A stretch of DNA of 5,903 nucleotides, taken from the NCBI GenBank assembly GCA_019408975.1, contig DXVA01000276.1, positions 1 to 5,903 on the forward strand. The letters are read 5' to 3'. The notes under the pieces are model-generated. The model searched no databases. It was not told the DNA's origin and was given only the letters and a program-made list of their open reading frames with translations. This DNA is from Lentisphaeria bacterium (lineage in GTDB: Bacteria; Verrucomicrobiota; Lentisphaeria; Victivallales; UBA1829). The position numbers and the translations under genes were made by a program. Shown piece after piece: positions 4,316 to 5,903 of the stretch (position 1 is the first letter of the stretch; every line of letters starts with the position of its first letter).

Positions 4316-5903
4316 TGTTTTCACGGATTTTTATTGAAAGGCCGCGTTTTGCCATCGTCATCAGCGTGGTGATGGTTCTTGCGGGAATCCTGTGTATCAA
4401 CAAACTGCCGGTAGCAGAATATCCGGAAATCGCGCCGCCGTCCATTGTCGTCAGCGCGACTTATACCGGGGCGAGTGCGCAGGTTGTCGCGGATACCGTG
4501 GCGCTGCCGATTGAGGACCAGATCAATGGCGTCGAGGACCTGCTGTATTACTCCTCGACCTCCGACAACAGCGGCAACTATCAGTGCACGATTACCTTCA
4601 AGACCGGCATCGACTCGGATATTGCAATGGTCAACGTGCAGAATGCAATCAAGCGTGCCGAGCCGAAACTGCCGGAAGACGTCACGAAAGTCGGCATCAC
4701 GGTGCAGAAGCGTTCAAGCGATATTCTGCTTTTCGTCGCGTTCCTGACGGACGGCAAGAGCATGGATACGCTCAGCCTCAATACCTATATCAAGACGACG
4801 GTCGTCGATCCCGTCGGCCGTATCGACGGAGTATCCAGTGCGGAGCTGATGGCTGCCAAAGAGTATTCCATGAGAATCTGGCTGGACCCCCTGCGCATGT
4901 CCGCGCTGGGAATTTCCACGACGGATATTGCCAATGCGGTTGCTGGACAGAACATTCAGGCAGCCGCCGGAACGGTCGGTTCGGAAAACAGCAATCAGTT
5001 CATCCAGTATAAGATCAATGTCCAGGGGCGTCTGAAAACGGTGGATGAATTCAACGAGATTGTGGTCCGCAACGCCGGAAACGGGGATGTTGTTACTTTG
5101 GCGGACATTGCGCGCGTGGAACTCGGTTCCAAGGAGTATTCCGGAATTGCCACATTCAACGGTGAGGAATCCGTGGCGCTGGCTGTTTACCGCAATACGG
5201 ACTCCAACGCTCTGGAGACGGTAAAAGCAGTCAAGGCGGAAATCGAGAAGATCGCCAAGCGTTTTCCCGCCGGCGTTACCTATGAGATTGCATATGACCC
5301 GACGGAATTCATTACCGTTACCCTTGAAGAAATCGTCATGACGATTATTGTGGCTTTGCTGCTGGTCGTGCTGATTACCTACCTGTTCCTTCAGGACTGG
5401 CGTGCGACGCTGATTCCGTCCGTTGCAATTCCCGTGGCTCTGATCGGAACCTTTCCCTTCATGCTGGCAATCGGCTACAGCATCAATGTGCTGACGATGT
5501 TCGGGTTGATTCTGGTGATCGGATCGCTCTGCGACGATGCGATTGTTGTGGTTGAGAACGCACAGGCGCTGATGGAGCGTGAGGGACTTTCTCCGAAAGA
5601 GGCGGCGATCAAGTCCATGCAGCAGATCACCGGAGCGATTATCGCGACGACGCTTGTCACCGTCGCATGTTATGCGCCTCTGGCGTTCTACGGGGGCATG
5701 GTCGGCAATATCTATATGCAGTTTGCCGTAACGATGTGTATTTCGCTCTGCCTCTCCACGGTGGTGGCGATGACATTGAGCCCGGCGCTTTGCGCGTGCA
5801 TCCTGCGGAAACCGGCGGAGCATCCTCCGCTGATTTTCAAACCGTTCAATACTGTGCTTGACGCCTCCCGTAAAATTTATCTTTTCGGAGTAAAACTTCT
5901 GGT
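4315..5903 (+). CDS. RND multidrug efflux pump, HAE-1/AcrB family (partial, N-terminal half)
   Basis: The frame is open from ATG 4315 for 529 codons plus two bases, about half of the usual 1,030-1,060 residues. It aligns by eye with AcrB throughout: MFSRIFIERPRFAIVISVV with TM1 (about 10-29), the porter domain (PVAEYPEIAPPSI, QNAIKRAEPKLPEDV, MRIWLDPLRM, QNIQAAAG), TM2 (339-358) followed by FLQDWRATLIPS, then TM3 to TM6 (about 366-492). Asp407 and Asp408 in TM4 (GSLCDDAIVVVENAQ) are the proton-relay pair and fall at the same numbers as in AcrB. The pump exchanges protons for export of hydrophobic compounds from periplasm and inner membrane, working with the upstream adaptor and an outer-membrane channel not seen here. 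GGGGTGA lies seven bases before the ATG, which overlaps the adaptor stop. By eye, AcrB Phe136 and Phe178 of the drug pocket correspond to Ile137 and Met179, so specificity may differ. Confidence 0.96.
   Translation, partial: MFSRIFIERPRFAIVISVVMVLAGILCINKLPVAEYPEIAPPSIVVSATYTGASAQVVADTVALPIEDQINGVEDLLYYSSTSDNSGNYQCTITFKTGIDSDIAMVNVQNAIKRAEPKLPEDVTKVGITVQKRSSDILLFVAFLTDGKSMDTLSLNTYIKTTVVDPVGRIDGVSSAELMAAKEYSMRIWLDPLRMSALGISTTDIANAVAGQNIQAAAGTVGSENSNQFIQYKINVQGRLKTVDEFNEIVVRNAGNGDVVTLADIARVELGSKEYSGIATFNGEESVALAVYRNTDSNALETVKAVKAEIEKIAKRFPAGVTYEIAYDPTEFITVTLEEIVMTIIVALLLVVLITYLFLQDWRATLIPSVAIPVALIGTFPFMLAIGYSINVLTMFGLILVIGSLCDDAIVVVENAQALMEREGLSPKEAAIKSMQQITGAIIATTLVTVACYAPLAFYGGMVGNIYMQFAVTMCISLCLSTVVAMTLSPALCACILRKPAEHPPLIFKPFNTVLDASRKIYLFGVKLL

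Noticed and set aside
3326..4324. 332-codon open frame on the minus strand
   Set aside because: It lies opposite the adaptor gene, which has a clear signal peptide and lipoyl and barrel motifs. The antisense translation resembles no family.
4714..5823. 369-codon open frame on the minus strand
   Set aside because: It is a shadow of the RND pump, whose frame matches AcrB throughout. The shadow protein is rich in His, Arg, Asn and Gln with no domain pattern.
1..5903. CRISPR array, tRNA, rRNA, insertion sequence or phage element
   Set aside because: I looked for regular spaced repeats, tRNA-like clover-leaf ends, terminal inverted repeats and transposase motifs on both strands and saw none.

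Overview
The window looks like part of a Lentisphaerota (Victivallis-like) chromosome, or a close PVC-group relative. This is inferred from a FTLIELLIVISIIAIL-type pseudopilin ending in an H-x9-D motif, a GntR/LacI hybrid regulator and a secreted glycosidase-like protein sitting together in one short operon. That combination is, from general knowledge, typical of those genomes. No rRNA or other marker gene is present, so the taxonomy is only probable.

Layout. Bases 1-2342 (minus strand) hold a tight three-gene operon. It is read from right to left: a GntR-type regulator with a LacI-like sensor domain (2342-1209), a type II secretion/type IV pilin-like pseudopilin (1212-418, overlapping the regulator stop by ATGA), and the first 132 codons of a secreted protein resembling the N-terminal domain of alpha-glucuronidase/DUF4838-type glycosidases (396-1, cut by the window edge). 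The operon is driven by a promoter that matches the sigma-70 consensus perfectly (TTGACA, 17 bp, TATAAT). Its spacer holds a 6-bp inverted repeat, and three helically phased GATWCTAT repeats run through the promoter and start-site region. This looks like an autoregulated, ligand-inducible carbohydrate-use locus.

Bases 2343-2724 are the divergent intergenic region: AT-rich ends, a more GC-rich middle of unknown content, and a candidate MarR-type palindrome near the right-hand gene.

Bases 2725-5903 (plus strand) hold a classical multidrug-efflux operon: a MarR-family regulator (2725-3192), a periplasmic adaptor (3197-4315) and the N-terminal half of an HAE-1/AcrB-type RND pump (4315 to the window end). 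Genes are 4 bp apart or overlap by 1 bp. The pump keeps the proton-relay Asp pair at residues 407/408, the same numbers as in E. coli AcrB. An outer-membrane channel gene may follow beyond the window.

The efflux operon is ordinary. The more interesting part is the left operon, where a regulator, a pseudopilin with a non-canonical cleavage site and a secreted hydrolase-like protein form what could be one functional module.
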